From Tilletia caries (Eukaryota > Basidiomycota > Exobasidiomycetes > Tilletiales > Tilletiaceae): a stretch of 64,000 nucleotides of DNA. Within the stretch, counting starts at the first letter, position 1, and each line of letters opens with the position of its first letter. Both the position numbers and the translations under genes were made by a program. Location of the stretch: positions 1,860,001-1,924,000 of the forward strand of contig JALUTQ010000001.1 in assembly GCA_032718865.1 (NCBI GenBank). Direction: 5' to 3'. Below are positions 43,521-55,610 of this stretch, piece by piece. A model generated the notes under the pieces. The model saw only the letters and a list, made by a program, of their open reading frames with translations. It was not told the origin of the DNA and searched no databases.

Positions 43521-44799
43521 ATGTCGCTCCTCGACGTGCTGTACGGCTCTCAAACGGCCCAGCAGAACGGCTGGCAAGCGTCCCTTCTCGACCTTCGCAC
43601 AGGTTCGAGTATCTCCAAGGCCCGTCTACACCTCGACGCGCTGAGGGTGGCGCGAAGTCTTCACGATGGCGGCCTCCTGCGCAGCCGGATTGCCGAGAAT
43701 ACGGTCCTTCTCCATCTGCCCAATTGTCTGGCATTTGTACCCCTTCTGCTCGGAGCGCTGACAGCTGGCGCTACGGTCGTCTTGGCGGATCCTCATCTCT
43801 CACCGGAGGATCTGGCCGACTTGTTGCGAAGGAGTCAACCGCAAGTGATCGTGACCTCGACCGGAACTTCAGGAGAAGACGTGATCGGCCAGTCTCTCGA
43901 CCTGATTCTGTCCTCCGCCAGCGACGACCCGTCCAAGCGATTCGCAGATGACCTGGTCCAGTCACATCGCCTCGCCATCGCGACTCGACTACACCCTTCC
44001 GAGTTGGCACCGTACAAGAATCGCAGAATCTGGACGGTCAACCCCGAGGCCGATTACTACGGCACGGCCTTCATCCTTCGCACGCCCACGGCGCCTGCGA
44101 CTGTATACCGAGCCGACTCCCAAGACTGGACGGTCCTTCTCCTTCCACCGCCCGGACACAAGCATGCAGGTAATCAGGAGTTCGACCAAGTTGGTTCGAT
44201 GACCATCCAGGGTCAACCTCGGTTGCCCTTCAAGCTTTCTCAGATGAACAAACCAGCCTCGGACTCTGCTGCCTTCGTCACGTTTGCCAGCGGAGAATTT
44301 AAGGAATGGACTCATGATGCCGCAGTCGAGCTCGTACGTGCGATCATCACCCATTCGGCCTTGAAACCATCTACAGGCCAATCAACACCCTGGCTCAGCA
44401 GCCTCTCCTGGTCAACTGCCGAGGGGTGAGTATGTCTTTGCACAATCTGAGGGAAAAAAAGGCTTGTTCACAGTTCTCATCGCTCCCTACAGATTATTCG
44501 GCCAAGTCCTCGCATCGCTCGCGGGTGGCGCCAGCCTGCTGGTCTTGCCTCGTCAATTGCAGGCACAGGGCCAAAACCAGCAGGTACAGCACCTCTTCGG
44601 CACCCAGTCAGCGTCAGTCGCCCATGTCCACACTGTCAAAGAAGCAGAGAACGTCGCCTCGGCCCAACTTCCCTTCCTCCGCGCCGTCGCCGTTGCCGAA
44701 GACACGTCTCAGACAACAGCGGGCTCATTGCCGCTGCTGAGCATCGGCCGGCTTCTTGCCTCCAAGAATGTGTCGAGCCCGAACAAGTCGAAGCTTTGA
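43521..44799 (+). CDS. AMP-binding (acyl-CoA synthetase)-like protein, C-terminally short, PTS1
   Basis: Exons 43521-44425 and 44493-44799 join to 403 residues. The layout of LLHLPNCLAFVPLLLGALTA then GATVVLADPHLSPEDL resembles the N-terminal subdomain of ANL adenylating enzymes, and LFGQVLASLAGGASLLVLP resembles their central helix. The usual P-loop (TSGTTG-like) is replaced by FVTFASGEFKEWTHD, and the C-terminal lid domain with its catalytic lysine is absent. The protein ends in SKL, a peroxisomal targeting signal. It may be a degenerate or non-catalytic peroxisomal family member, so fatty-acid activation should not be assumed. Confidence 0.6.
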
Positions 44800-45520
44800 T
44801 GGATTTTGCGCGGGACTTGTACCGCAGCATCGCGTTTTTCTTCCCACACCACAGAACTAAACATCTCAATGTAGATGTCCGCATTTTACACACTGTGTCG
44901 GACGCCCCAGTGCGAGCGGCTGGGCAGCGCGGAGAGCTGACAATTGACATGCTGACATCTGACTGACTTCTGACCGATGGCTTGCGCCCATTTTTTACTT
45001 TGCTGCGCCATTGCCGCCTTATGCCTTATGCCTCGCTTATGGGACAGATCTTCAGCCTTCGCTTCGAGTGCACACAGCATGAAGTCGATGGATGCCTCCG
45101 GACTTCCTTATCCTTGCTTGTACTGCCGACATCGTCCGTCCGTCCGACAAACCACCTGCATGGCTGTATTGCTGCTATTTGCGGTGCAGACTGTCCTCGT
45201 TCGTGCGTGCGCGGTACGCCATCAGAAGTTAGAAGGGCAGTGCCAACAGCCTGCCGCAACGCATATAAAGGCTAACCAGGATCGCTTTTGATGCTCGCAG
45301 CTTGACCCCACTGCTCACTTACTTCGCCCTTCTGCTCAGGCTCCCTGACTCGATTTTCCGAACGTGCCTTCATGCTTCATTGCGCCTCCCAACTCTCACG
45401 ACTTCACGACGTCTCCATCTCTCCACAGATCTGCGCTCCTTGTCGCTGAGCTCGAAAAGACTTCGTCCTCGCAAGCCCCTCCACGACCACGAATCGTAAC
45501 AGCAAACAGCCCAGACAGCA
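44800..45520. other. intergenic, no supported gene
   Basis: No motif or long frame was supported. It contains the likely promoter and leader of the next gene, with a pyrimidine-rich stretch near 45,330-45,430. Confidence 0.5.
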
Positions 45521-46284
45521 TGGCCAAAGCAACAGTACAGACAAGGAGTGTCAGCCTCTTTGCCTGCAATGTCTTTGTCACGGCTCTCGCGGTCGGATTC
45601 GGTATCTGGATCGGCACATGGTCCCTTCTTCCACCACCGCAGCCGACCACAAGCCGCCAATTGAAATACACGGACCACCAAGGACGAGTCGTCGGAGTCG
45701 TTGCGCTGGGCGTCGTCACGTTGCTATGGACCCTCATAGAAACTCTGGCGCTCATTCTATATGCCGTCCAGATGTTCTACTGGAAGCGACCATTCGACAA
45801 GCTGCCCTTGGCTTTGGAGCGAATTTTCTCTGGCTTTGCACTCATCACCTTGGGTATCTTCATCCCTTTGCGTCTCGCGTCTCGTGGTCGGCATTTTCGG
45901 GATCCTGAGTTCTCAGCAAGGAGCCGGAATTCTGTCCAAAACGCCTGCAATCAAACCGCAGTGGCGCATTGCATACGCCGTCGGATAGGGTGCCTCCATA
46001 ACCCTCGCTGTCCTCTCACTAATTGGTAAGTTCTTCCCTGCCTCTGCATATCCTTAGTGTGGGCGGCAGAAACCTAACACACTTCATCTTCTGCAGTGCA
46101 CATCTTATGGGCGAACCACTGCCAGAAGACAACGTCGTACGCATTTGTACAGCAACAGAACGAGTTTGCGATGGCAGAGGAGAGTGCAGATCAGCGAGCG
46201 TACGACCGGCTGGCTGCGATCCGCCTCCAGTACTCGCAAGCTCAGGACGATCAATCAAGAGGCAACGCAAACATCGCGCGATAG
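45521..46284 (+). pseudogene. small four-helix membrane protein, frame broken
   Basis: The ATG at 45521 opens MAKATVQTRSVSLFACNVFV with a first membrane segment, followed by two more (VVGVVALGVVTLLWTLIETL; ALERIFSGFALITLGIFIPL). The next helix, LVVGIFGILSSQQGAGIL, is in a different frame, requiring a one-base change near 45,885. After RIAYAVG a TAG stop lies in that frame (45,987-45,989) before SITLAVLSLI and a canonical intron (46025 to about 46,096). The last exon reads VHILWANHCQKTTSYAFVQQ and ends at 46284. I do not recognise the family. Two lesions suggest a pseudogene, but sequence errors or an unseen intron are possible. Confidence 0.5.
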
Positions 46285-46573
46285 GACACAAGCAGAAGCT
46301 CGCCCGAGGACCAAGAATGTATTTGTAGTCAGAGTATACGGGAGCCAATGGGTTCAAGGACAATTTCTCCTGCCTGGAACAAAGACTTGTCGCTTCAAGC
46401 GATGGGAACAGACCGCAGCTTGGGTCATGTGTGACCCGTATCAGAACTTGATGTGCTCGAGCGGGCGCTCATTCGGCGAGGGAGGTCGAGTTTAGGGACC
46501 GCGCAAAGAAAGTCATATGCTGGAACAACTCGCGGGGAATGATGGGGGAACAAATGCGGAGGTAAAGGGGCTG

Positions 46574-48265
46574 TCACAGCTTGAGTTCTGACCCCGTGCG
46601 AACGACCACAGGCTCCAGACCTGTCGCGCCTGTCCCACGCTGACGAATCTCTTCAACGCTCTTGCAGCCCGCCAGAGCCGCGTTGAGCTCGAGATCGGCG
46701 AGGAGACTTCGCAGCACGGCGTCGACGCCCACTTGGCCGTGCGCGGCCAGGCCATATGCGTAAGGTCGCCCAATTCCGACGAGGTCTGCGCCAAGAGCTA
46801 CGTTGAGGAAAGACAGAGGGATAAACAGTCAAAAGCTTGCCATCTCGCTAGTCAGGAAACACAGTAAACGTACCTAGTGCTTTCATGATATCTGCGGTTG
46901 ATAGAAGAAGGATGATCAGCACTGTAGGATCTGGGTCTAGATTCAGCCGACCGTGATGGGAAGCACATACCTGCACCAGTCCGGATCCCAGAGTCGAAGA
47001 TGACAGCAGGCCGCTTTCGACCGTCTGCCTTCCCACTAGTGCTGGCACTCGCATGGGCGACCTGTACGATGGACCGAAGGGCCTGCAACGATCCAATAGC
47101 ACCGTCCACCTGTCTGCCCCCATGATTTGAGACCCAAATCCCGTCCATCCCATGCTGGACTGCCCGGAGTGCATCCGATGGCGTCTGAATCCCCTTGAGC
47201 ACAATCGGCCCATCGCCCCAGAGCTTACGCGCAATCTTGAGGTCTTCCCAACCCCGAGAAAAGCCAGGCGTGATGAGACCGATCGCCTGGATGGCCGCTT
47301 GTCCGATATCTTCCTGCGTGGCATCCTTGGACAGCGGCGATTTGCCCTCGCAGTACTTCTGGACAAAGACGGGATCCGAGAAGATGTTGGCTACGCCCTC
47401 GCCGTGAAGGAAAGGATTGTAACCCTTGTTATCCAAGTCCCGAGGCCGCCAACCCAGGGCCCAGGTGTCCAATGTGATCACGAGAGTGGTGAAACCGCAC
47501 TTCTTCGCTCGCGACAGGATGGAAGCTGTTAACTCGTCGTCGGAAGGCCAGTAGAGCTGGAACCAAGCTTCTTTTCCGGGCGTTTCCTTCGGATCCCACT
47601 CCCCCGCTTCAGCGATTTCCTCACATGGTGCTGAGGCAGCACTGCTCATGGCTTCACATGATTTCGAGGGAGGATGTCTTTAGCGCCTAAACTCGAGTTA
47701 ACTCAAGGAAAGATGATGCGACTTACTATAAGGAATGTTGAGCTCACTCGCCGCTCGTGCGACGGCGAGATCCTTCTCCTCGTGTAGCTGGCGAAGCACG
47801 CCAATTGGGCAGAGAACAAGCGGCGTAGGGAACAGTTTGCCCAATGCTGCGCCTTGACCTTCGCCAGCTTCTGTCGCCTTGTCGTCCGTCGCGGGACCAA
47901 GTGCCGGCAAGCGCAACGTCATATCAAAGTCGTCCGTCGCAGCCGCAGTGAGCATGCGAGGTACGAGCTGCCAGTTGTCGAGAGCACGCCTGTTGGAGTC
48001 GTACGTCTGCTCGGTCGAGGCGGAGCCCGCGACATAGTCCCACGCTGATTTGGGCACATTCTTCTTGCCCAACTCCTCGACGACTTTGAGCGTGGTCGGA
48101 AAGGTCTCGACCCCGCGCAGGTTTGAGACGTAGATTTCGCGCGAGTATGTGGCCTGTCCGTGCATGGAGAGAGAGGAAAGGGAAGGAAGGTGGTCAGCTG
48201 TCAGCTCAGTGGACATTGGCACACACATCAGCTCAGAGCTCGGACTTCACCTTAGAGTCAGACAT
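46574..48265 (-). CDS. FMN-dependent 2-hydroxyacid oxidase/dehydrogenase (lactate oxidase-like)
   Basis: Five exons (48265-48251, 48153-47727, 47651-46971, 46891-46874, 46797-46574) join to 454 residues. The TIM-barrel family of glycolate oxidase, flavocytochrome b2 and lactate 2-monooxygenase is shown by [52 protein letters not shown], the catalytic [10 protein letters not shown] (His-Arg), FDSGIRTG and the phosphate-binding [17 protein letters not shown] oxidises a small 2-hydroxyacid such as lactate. There is no cytochrome domain and no visible mitochondrial leader. The fourth exon is only 18 nt (DIMKAL), and the first codes MSDSK. Confidence 0.88.
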
Positions 48266-48847
48266 GGTCAGGAGCGGCAGAGCACCGATCGAAGAGGGTA
48301 CGCAGGAGGGGTGAGTACTTTGTATATCGTGGACAGCATTCATCTCCTCTCCATCTCCTCCAACGACGTCCAAGCGCAAGCGCTGCCCCGCAAAGCTCGG
48401 CTTCGGCCTCGGCAGCCTCGTCGTAGCCGGACGTTCTGTGGGGCAACGATGGCGACTGGAGCCAGGAGCGGGACTCTGTGAACGCGAGCGAGGACTTCTA
48501 TGTGTACCTTGGATGGTTTGAAGGTCCCCTTCCTCACATGTTTTCGTCAGGGCGACTCCTTCTCTCCATGTAGATCATACACATGTATACCGAGTATCCT
48601 TCTCACTAGGAAGCGGGAAGATTCATTGCACTGCGTCGTCCGAAACGAGGAAACATATCTTCGGTAGGCTACGTAAAGCGTAATAAAGAGGATACAGACT
48701 TGAGCACTTGAGCATTGAAAGTAGGTGTGATCTATCATGTGAGTGACGAGTATACGGAGCTTGAGATCAATCGGGTTAGCGTCTGGAGGCGATGGACCAG
48801 GTGCGGTCCGGTCCCGCCATGGCTCAGCAACGTCTGGTTCTCGGACG
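48266..48847. other. intergenic, no supported gene
   Basis: Promoter of the FMN oxidase and 3' flank of carboxylesterase copy 1. Near identity with the copy 2 flank starts at 48,756. Confidence 0.5.
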
Positions 48848-51131
48848 CTAGGAGCTGAGGATGGCAGACATCTCGTCGCTCCTCATGTACGCGAGCGCCC
48901 CCTCTTGGTAGTCGTCGCGAATGAGCGTAACGTTCAGGCCCTTGAACTGGATCATGGAGCGCTCTTCCTCCGAGTATCGCGGCCAATCGAGGTGGCCGAG
49001 TGCAGTCGGATCGTTGAAGTTGGCGAATGATATCCAAGCTCTCTGCATCAACTTCGACAAGGGAGGATAAAGGCCTGTCGAGTTGATGGTCGAGGTATTT
49101 CCGAGGATCTGTATAGTAGTGTGTAGCGTTCTGTTGGTCAGCTCTAATCTAACGAGGTGTCCGGGTGCCAGTAATCTTACATAGACGATTTCAGAGCCAT
49201 GCGATGTTCCGACAATTGCATTTGAGTTGTCGTGCTGATGGAAACGATAAGTCCAAGCGCCTGACTTCGTTTGATTCGCGAAGAGACGCAGGAATTTTCG
49301 GCGCGGAGCTTCGTATCTCCATGTTGAGAACATCCTAGCGGCGCGCTTGTACTGATTGGTTGCCGGCTGGAAGATTGGATCGGACACGTTGGTCACGCCC
49401 TTGCTGACGGCGTTCGGGGGGTTAAAGTATGGGGAACCCTGGGTGACATCGTCAGGGACGAGCTCGTAGAGACGTTGCAGGAGCCCAGTCACGCGACTCT
49501 GCTGGTCGGGATCCGTGCTGACATCGGCGACAGCGATGTGACGGAACCACTGATCGAAGGATGTTGCGTTTTCGAGATCGTGGGCTGCGAAGATGGTCCC
49601 TTCATCAGCGCAGTCGCCCGTGATCATGGGAACAACAGCGTACTGGCCCTTGTTCACCAACTTCGAGGGTTGTTCGCGGAACCAGAAGCCGTCTACAGCG
49701 GCGTCTTGCACGGGCGTCCAAGGCCAGTAGCCCAAATAAGGATTGCTGCTGTAATTCTGAGCGATGATTGCACTGGCATTTGCAAGGATAACCTGGTCAA
49801 TCTGTCGCAGGCATTGGACCGATGTTTCGTCGTTCGGACAGTTGACCTGGGAAAATCGAAGGGTGTTCAGCTTCCCAATACGCAGCATGAAAGCGGGAAA
49901 CGAGTTTAAAGCGTACCATTGCAGTCAGATTTGCAAATGTAGCCTGTAGACGCGGATGGGCCGGTGTCAAGGCGGTCCCTCCTGCGGGAGAGCCTGAATG
50001 CATGATGGCAGACTGTGCGGGTCGTGCCAGTTCAGCTGCGATTCGCGTCAAGACTGTTCCTTTCTAGTATACCAACGTACCTGGAAGAGACCCTCGGAAT
50101 CGCCTCCGTTGGCGAGCAGCTGAGCGCCAACTGCATACGCGCCAGCCGACTGACCGAAGATCATCACCTTAAAAAGAAGCTCGTCAGTACATATTACGGA
50201 GGGCAGTGTCTGTGGTGGAACAAACGCACTCGTTGAGGATCGCCCCCAAATCTGTCGATGTTCTGCTGAACCCTGGATGGAGACACCAATGATTGTGAGC
50301 CATCCTGCTCGGAACGAGACAGGTGTACACAGACACACCATCGTAAAGCTTCTCGCGCATCGTATAGACCGACATTCAGCGCAGCTTCGCCTGCCTGAGC
50401 GGCTTTGAGCACCTGACGTGACGACAGGAAGCCGAAGCTATTGAACATAGAAGCTTCGTGAGATGCTAGAGTAGGATTCGAAGCGTGCGTCGAGCCAGAG
50501 AGAACGTACGCATTGATCCTGTAGTTGAAGTTCACCCAGATAGCAGGAGCTTCGAGCTTGACTGATTCAGCAACCAATCGGCTTCCATTGTGATAGGTGC
50601 TGGCTCCCGTGGTGAAGCCGCCACTGTGTTGAGGCAAGTCCCACGACAGTTAGTGCACAAACGTCACTTTGGCTTCTTGATGTAGGCAGAAACTCACCCA
50701 TGATGCCAGACCATGACCGGGAGCTTCTTGTCTCGATGTTGTGCATCGGCAGGGGCCATGATGTTGATCGTCAAGCAGTTTTCGTCCATCCTTTCCCGTG
50801 GGTAGGTCGAACTGGGTATTTGCCAGCAGATATGTCCGAACGCTTTCGCGTCAATGACCGGCTTTTTCTCCGATATAGGTTTAGGCTTGGCAAACCGCCT
50901 TGAACCTGTGGGTGGCTGGGCGTATGGAATACCGAGGAAGTAACTGATCGGGACGTCGTCTACGCACCCCGTGTAGCCAACGATGGGGCCCTGCTTGATG
51001 TCGATGCGAGGATCCGGAAGACTCGAAGTTCCACCGCAGCTGCGTTTGAGATGGTCGTGGGAAGCAGGTACACCAACGACGCTGGCTATCAGCATCCATA
51101 ACTGGAAGAGAAAGGAAAGACAGAGCAGCAT
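48848..51131 (-). CDS. secreted type-B carboxylesterase/lipase, tandem copy 1
   Basis: Seven exons (51131-50698, 50623-50339, 50272-50230, 50167-50081, 50012-49917, 49846-49181, 49108-48848) join to 623 residues. A signal peptide (MLLCLSFLFQLWMLIASVVG) indicates secretion. The alpha/beta-hydrolase fold of fungal lipases and esterases (Candida rugosa lipase family) is shown by DIKQGPIVGYTGCVDDVPIS, GIPYAQPPTGSRRF, ENCLTINIMAP, the nucleophile elbow IFGQSAGAYAV, an acidic residue in GDCADEGTIF, and the active-site His in GTSHGSEI. Many N-glycosylation sequons (NAT, NYS, NVS, NRT) fit an extracellular enzyme. Substrate unknown. It is directly followed upstream by a near copy at 51726-54056. Confidence 0.9.
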
Positions 51132-51725
51132 AGCGCGAAGTATCAGAGGAAGGAAGGAAGAAAGGAGGTGTAATTGTGATGAGAGGACGTCAGGGCAGAA
51201 GGGCGTAGACTGCGAAGGAAAGGGGTAAGAATTTATACGTATTGTCGAAGGGGAACAAGCGGCTGCTATAGTGCTATTATGCATACGAGGTTTGGCAGAG
51301 TGTTCGTCCCAGACCCACATATTGACTGGCGGTCCGCGTCGACTGCGGACCGAGCGCGATTGTGAACGTGAAGCAGGAAGATGTACTTTATCCTTCATTT
51401 CGACCGTTGACGGGAGGGAACTGGATGTGGAAGGAACGAGGAGGGAGAAAGAGATCAGCTAACAAAGCATGGCTTGCCCCAGGCATCGTGTGACTTGTCG
51501 CTCAACCCGCTTAGATCGCCTGAATGAGGACGACAGAAGGTTGAGATATCCTTCACTTGGGTAGAGACTAAAGAGGACACAAAACTTGAGCATTGAAGGA
51601 TGGTCGATCATCAGTTGGTGTGATCAAGTGTCTGGAGCTTGAGATCAATCGGGTTAGCGTCTGGAGGCGATGGACCAGGTGCGGTCCGGTCCCGCCATGG
51701 CTCAGCAACGTCTGGTTCTCGGACG
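51132..51725. other. spacer between the two carboxylesterase copies
   Basis: Promoter of copy 1 and 3' flank of copy 2. The last about 90 bp (from 51,634) match the 3' flank of copy 1 and belong to the duplicated block. Confidence 0.6.
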
Positions 51726-54056
51726 CTAGGAGCTGAGGATGGCAGACATCTCGTCGCTCCTCATGTACGCGAGCGCCCCCTCTTGGTAGTCGTCGCGAAT
51801 GAGCGTAACGTTCAGGCCCTTGAACTGGATCATGGAGCGCTCTTCCTCCGAGTATCGCGGCCAATCGAGGTGGCCGAGTGCAGTCGGATCGTTGAAGTTG
51901 GCGAATGATATCCAAGCTCTCTGCATCAACTTCGACAAGGGAGGATAAAGGCCTGTCGAGTTGATGGTCGAGGTATTTCCGAGGATCTGTATAGTAGTGT
52001 GTAGCGTTCTGTTGGTCAGCTCTAATCTAACGAGGTGTCCGGGTGCCAGTAATCTTACATAGACGATTTCAGAGCCATGCGATGTTCCGACAATTGCATT
52101 TGAGTTGTCGTGCTGATGGAAACGATAAGTCCAAGCGCCTGACTTCGTTTGATTCGCGAAGAGACGCAGGAATTTTCGGCGCGGAGCTTCGTATCTCCAT
52201 GTTGAGAACATCCTAGCGGCGCGCTTGTACTGATTGGTTGCCGGCTGGAAGATTGGATCGGACACGTTGGTCACGCCCTTGCTGACGGCGTTCGGGGGGG
52301 GGTTAAAGTATGGGGAACCCTGGGTGACATCGTCAGGGACGAGCTCGTAGAGACGTTGCAGGAGCCCAGTCACGCGACTCTGCTGGTCGGGATCCGTGCT
52401 GACATCGGCGACAGCGATGTGACGGAACCACTGATCGAAGGATGTTGCGTTTTCGAGATCGTGGGCTGCGAAGATGGTCCCTTCATCAGCGCAGTCGCCC
52501 GTGATCATGGGAACAACAGCGTACTGGCCCTTGTTCACCAACTTCGAGGGTTGTTCGCGGAACCAGAAGCCGTCTACAGCGGCGTCTTGCACGGGCGTCC
52601 AAGGCCAGTAGCCCAAATAAGGATTGCTGCTGTAATTCTGAGCGATGATTGCACTGGCATTTGCAAGGATAACCTGGTCAATCTGTCGCAGGCATTGGAC
52701 CGATGTTTCGTCGTTCGGACAGTTGACCTGGGAGAATCGAAGGGTGTTCAGCTTCCCAATACGCAGCATGAAAGCGGGAAACGAGTTTAAAGCGTACCAT
52801 TGCAGTCAGATTTGCAAATGTAGCCTGTAGACGCGGATGGGCCGGTGTCAAGGCGGTCCCTCCTGCGGGAGAGCCTGAATGCATGATGGCGGACTGTGCG
52901 GGTCGTGCCAGTTCAGCTGCGATTTAAGTCAAGACTGTACGCTCTGGTTCACCAACGTACCTGGAAGAGACCCTCAGAATCGCCTCCGTTGGCGAGCAAT
53001 TGAGCGCCAACTGCATACGCGCCAGCCGACTGACCGAAGATCATTACCTAAACAATAAGCCTGTCAGTGCATACCCCAGGTGATTGTGGTGTTGTGAGAA
53101 GTGGCGCACTCGTTTAGGATCGCCCCCAAATCTGTGGATGTTCTGCTGAACCCTGCATTGAGGCACCAGGGATGGTAAGCCATTCTGTTGGTAAGCCATT
53201 CTGTTGGTAAGCCATTCTCTTGGTAAGCCATTCCGTTTGGCAAGAGACTTGTGCACAGACTCACCATCGCAAAGCTTCTCGCGCATCGTATAGACCGACA
53301 TTCAGCGCAGCTTCACCTGCCTGAGCGGCTTCGAGCATCTGACGTGACGACAGGAAGCCGAAGCTATTTGACACAGAACCATTGTCAGACGATATAGTAG
53401 GATTCGAAGCGTGCGTCGAGCCAGAGAGAACGTACGCATTGATCCTGTAGTTGAAGTTCACCCAGATAGCAGGAGCTCCGAGCTTGACTGATTCAGCAAC
53501 CAATCGGCTTCCATTGTGATAGGTGCTGGCTCCCGTGGTGAAGCCGCCACTGTGTTGAGGCAAGTCCCACGACAGTCAGTGCACGAACATCACTCCAGAT
53601 TCCGAACCTGGACAACACTCACCCATGATGCCAGAACATGACCGGAAGCTTCTTGTCTCGATGTTGTGCATCGGCAGGGGCCATGATGTTGATTGTCAAG
53701 CAGTTTTCGTCCATCCTTTCCAGCGGATATGTCGAACTGGCGATTTGCCAGCAGATATGTCCGAACGCTTTAGCGTGAATGACTGGGTTGTCCTCCGACA
53801 TAGGCACGGGCTTGGCAAACCGCCTTGAACCTGTGGGTGGCTGGGCGTATGGAATACCGAGGAAGTAACTGATCGGGACGTCGTCTACGCACCCCGTGTA
53901 GCCAACAATGGGGCCCTGCTTGATGTCGATGCGAGGATCCGAAAGAGTCGAAGTTCCATTGCAGCCGCAAGTCTGACGGGGTTGAAGGGCATGTGCACCA
54001 AAGATATTAGGCACCGACACCCATAACTGGAAGAGAAGGGAAAGACGGAGCAGCAT
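51726..54056 (-). CDS. secreted type-B carboxylesterase/lipase, tandem copy 2
   Basis: Seven exons (54056-53623, 53549-53265, 53152-53110, 53047-52961, 52893-52798, 52727-52059, 51986-51726) join to 624 residues with the same exon plan and motifs as copy 1, including GQSAGA, DCADEGT and GTSHGSEI. The signal peptide (MLLRLSLLFQLWVSVPNIFG) and mature N-terminus differ at many residues from copy 1. The C-terminal half is almost identical. The extra residue comes from a G run of nine instead of six (FNPPPNAV versus FNPPNAV), which keeps frame. Its second intron holds a 16-bp tandem repeat. Both copies look functional. Confidence 0.9.
53171..53239. repeat. 16-bp tandem repeat in intron 2 of carboxylesterase copy 2
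   Basis: Four units of GGTAAGCCATTCTGTT (third and fourth with one or two changes). Absent from the matching intron of copy 1, so it arose after duplication. On the minus strand each unit reads AGAATGGCTTACC or a variant. Confidence 0.85.
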
Positions 54057-54930
54057 GATGGGAAGGAAATGGAGCGGTGAGTTAGGAGCGAGGGGACGCC
54101 AGGGTGCGAAGGTGTGGACTGCGAAGGAAGGAAGTGGATGAGAATTTAAAAGGGGAAGAAGCGGCTGCCTTATTAATATATGTCTTAGCAGTTTCCATAT
54201 AACCTTCTTGAGGATTCGCCCGGTCCCTCTCATCGTCCGGAGCCTATAAGGCGACGAGGCGACAACGATGCGGTGGCTCGAGCTCGCCGCTGTCCATGGC
54301 AGCATGCGCTGCATCGCTCACCACCGCATCACCTCGTCCGGCTGCTGTCCAGCGCTGACAGACGCTCCAAAGTATACAGACTTGAAGGGTGCAGATAGGT
54401 CCTCGTCCCTGGGCGGTGAGTAATGAGAGGAGACCGTGGAGGTGTATAGCGCGGCACGGGGTACCTTTTAGACCGTTTATAGCGTCCTTTTCTCGCTTTT
54501 TTCTCGACGACGTGAAGGGTCTGTGGGGACTGGTGGGAGGACTGGGTGTGAAAGGAACAGGCAGGAATCAGTGATCAGTCAGTCATATGACCAAAGCACG
54601 GCGTGAACTCGGAGCTGCCAAAGCGCCAAGCGCGACTCAACCAATCCACATGTCGACGGTGACGGTGAGTCTTGCCGGTGACGCTGTGAGGCTTGTGATG
54701 CAGGTATGAAAGTGTTCGGGGGGTGAGCGGTGAGCGGTGAGAGCAGGTCCTGAAGTGGGCGAAGGTGGAGAGAAGCAGGTCGCAGTTTGCAACCTTTGTA
54801 TCTCTCCCACACTCTCTCATGGTCGAGGGACACCGCCAACGAAATCTCAGTCTCATTAGGACTTGGGGAGAGACTTGACAGATCCTTGGGAAACATAAGA
54901 CCCGAGGCCCTGTTCATCGGGCGGCTCTCA
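54057..54930. other. intergenic, no supported gene
   Basis: Promoter of carboxylesterase copy 2 and unique sequence. Frames here are short and lack motifs. Confidence 0.45.
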
Positions 54931-55610
54931 CGCCAAAATTTCGGCGTGAATTTTTTTTGGCGTCAGTTCACGCCTGTTCTGTTCACTTGACACTTCTCAC
55001 GCCGCTTGAGTTCACGCCAGTCGTGAGCTCACGCCGCTGCTACTTAATAGAAAATGGCGTGGGCCAAATCCAGCATTTTGGCCGGATTTCATTCACGCCA
55101 TTGCTGGCGCGGAGCCGAAACCACAACACAGACCCAGTTTTGCGGCGTCTCAGTGAGAGTTTTTCAGTTTTTTTCCATCAGTTTTTCACCTCATTACAAG
55201 CAGGGCAGACGTTAGAGCAGCTCGCTGCTTATTTAGTGCGCTTGCGTGCATACACATACAACAACAAGCATCGAGCATCAAGCAACTACATACAGCACAC
55301 TCGCTCCTCGCCGGATATATGTACGAGTATGTGTCCAGGGTGATCAGCAGATCAGGTAACCAGGGGGGGAATTTTTCACCTCATTTCATGTCGAGAGCCA
55401 GACGACGTGTGACACCCATACTGACTGACGTGTCGCGTCTCATTTCTGACTGCGCTCACTCAATCCGTTCATTTCAAGCCAAACCCGTTCAATTGATAGA
55501 TGGCGTGAAGTCCCGCGCGCAAGTTCACGCCAATTTGCCTCACGCCGTTGACATTTTGCAGTGTGAATTGAGGCCAAAATTGAACGCCATTCTGACCAGT
55601 GAACACCACC
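54930..55610. repeat. region dense in GGCGTGA/TCACGCC motifs, possible degraded MITE
   Basis: At least a dozen copies of GGCGTGAA or TTCACGCC (for example 54,929, 54,942, 54,968, 55,011, 55,025, 55,094, 55,528 and 55,542) lie in both orientations. This resembles the internal architecture of the two hAT MITEs in this window but with a different motif. I could not find matching terminal repeats or an 8-bp duplication, so the ends are undefined and it may be an eroded copy of another MITE family. Confidence 0.45.
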
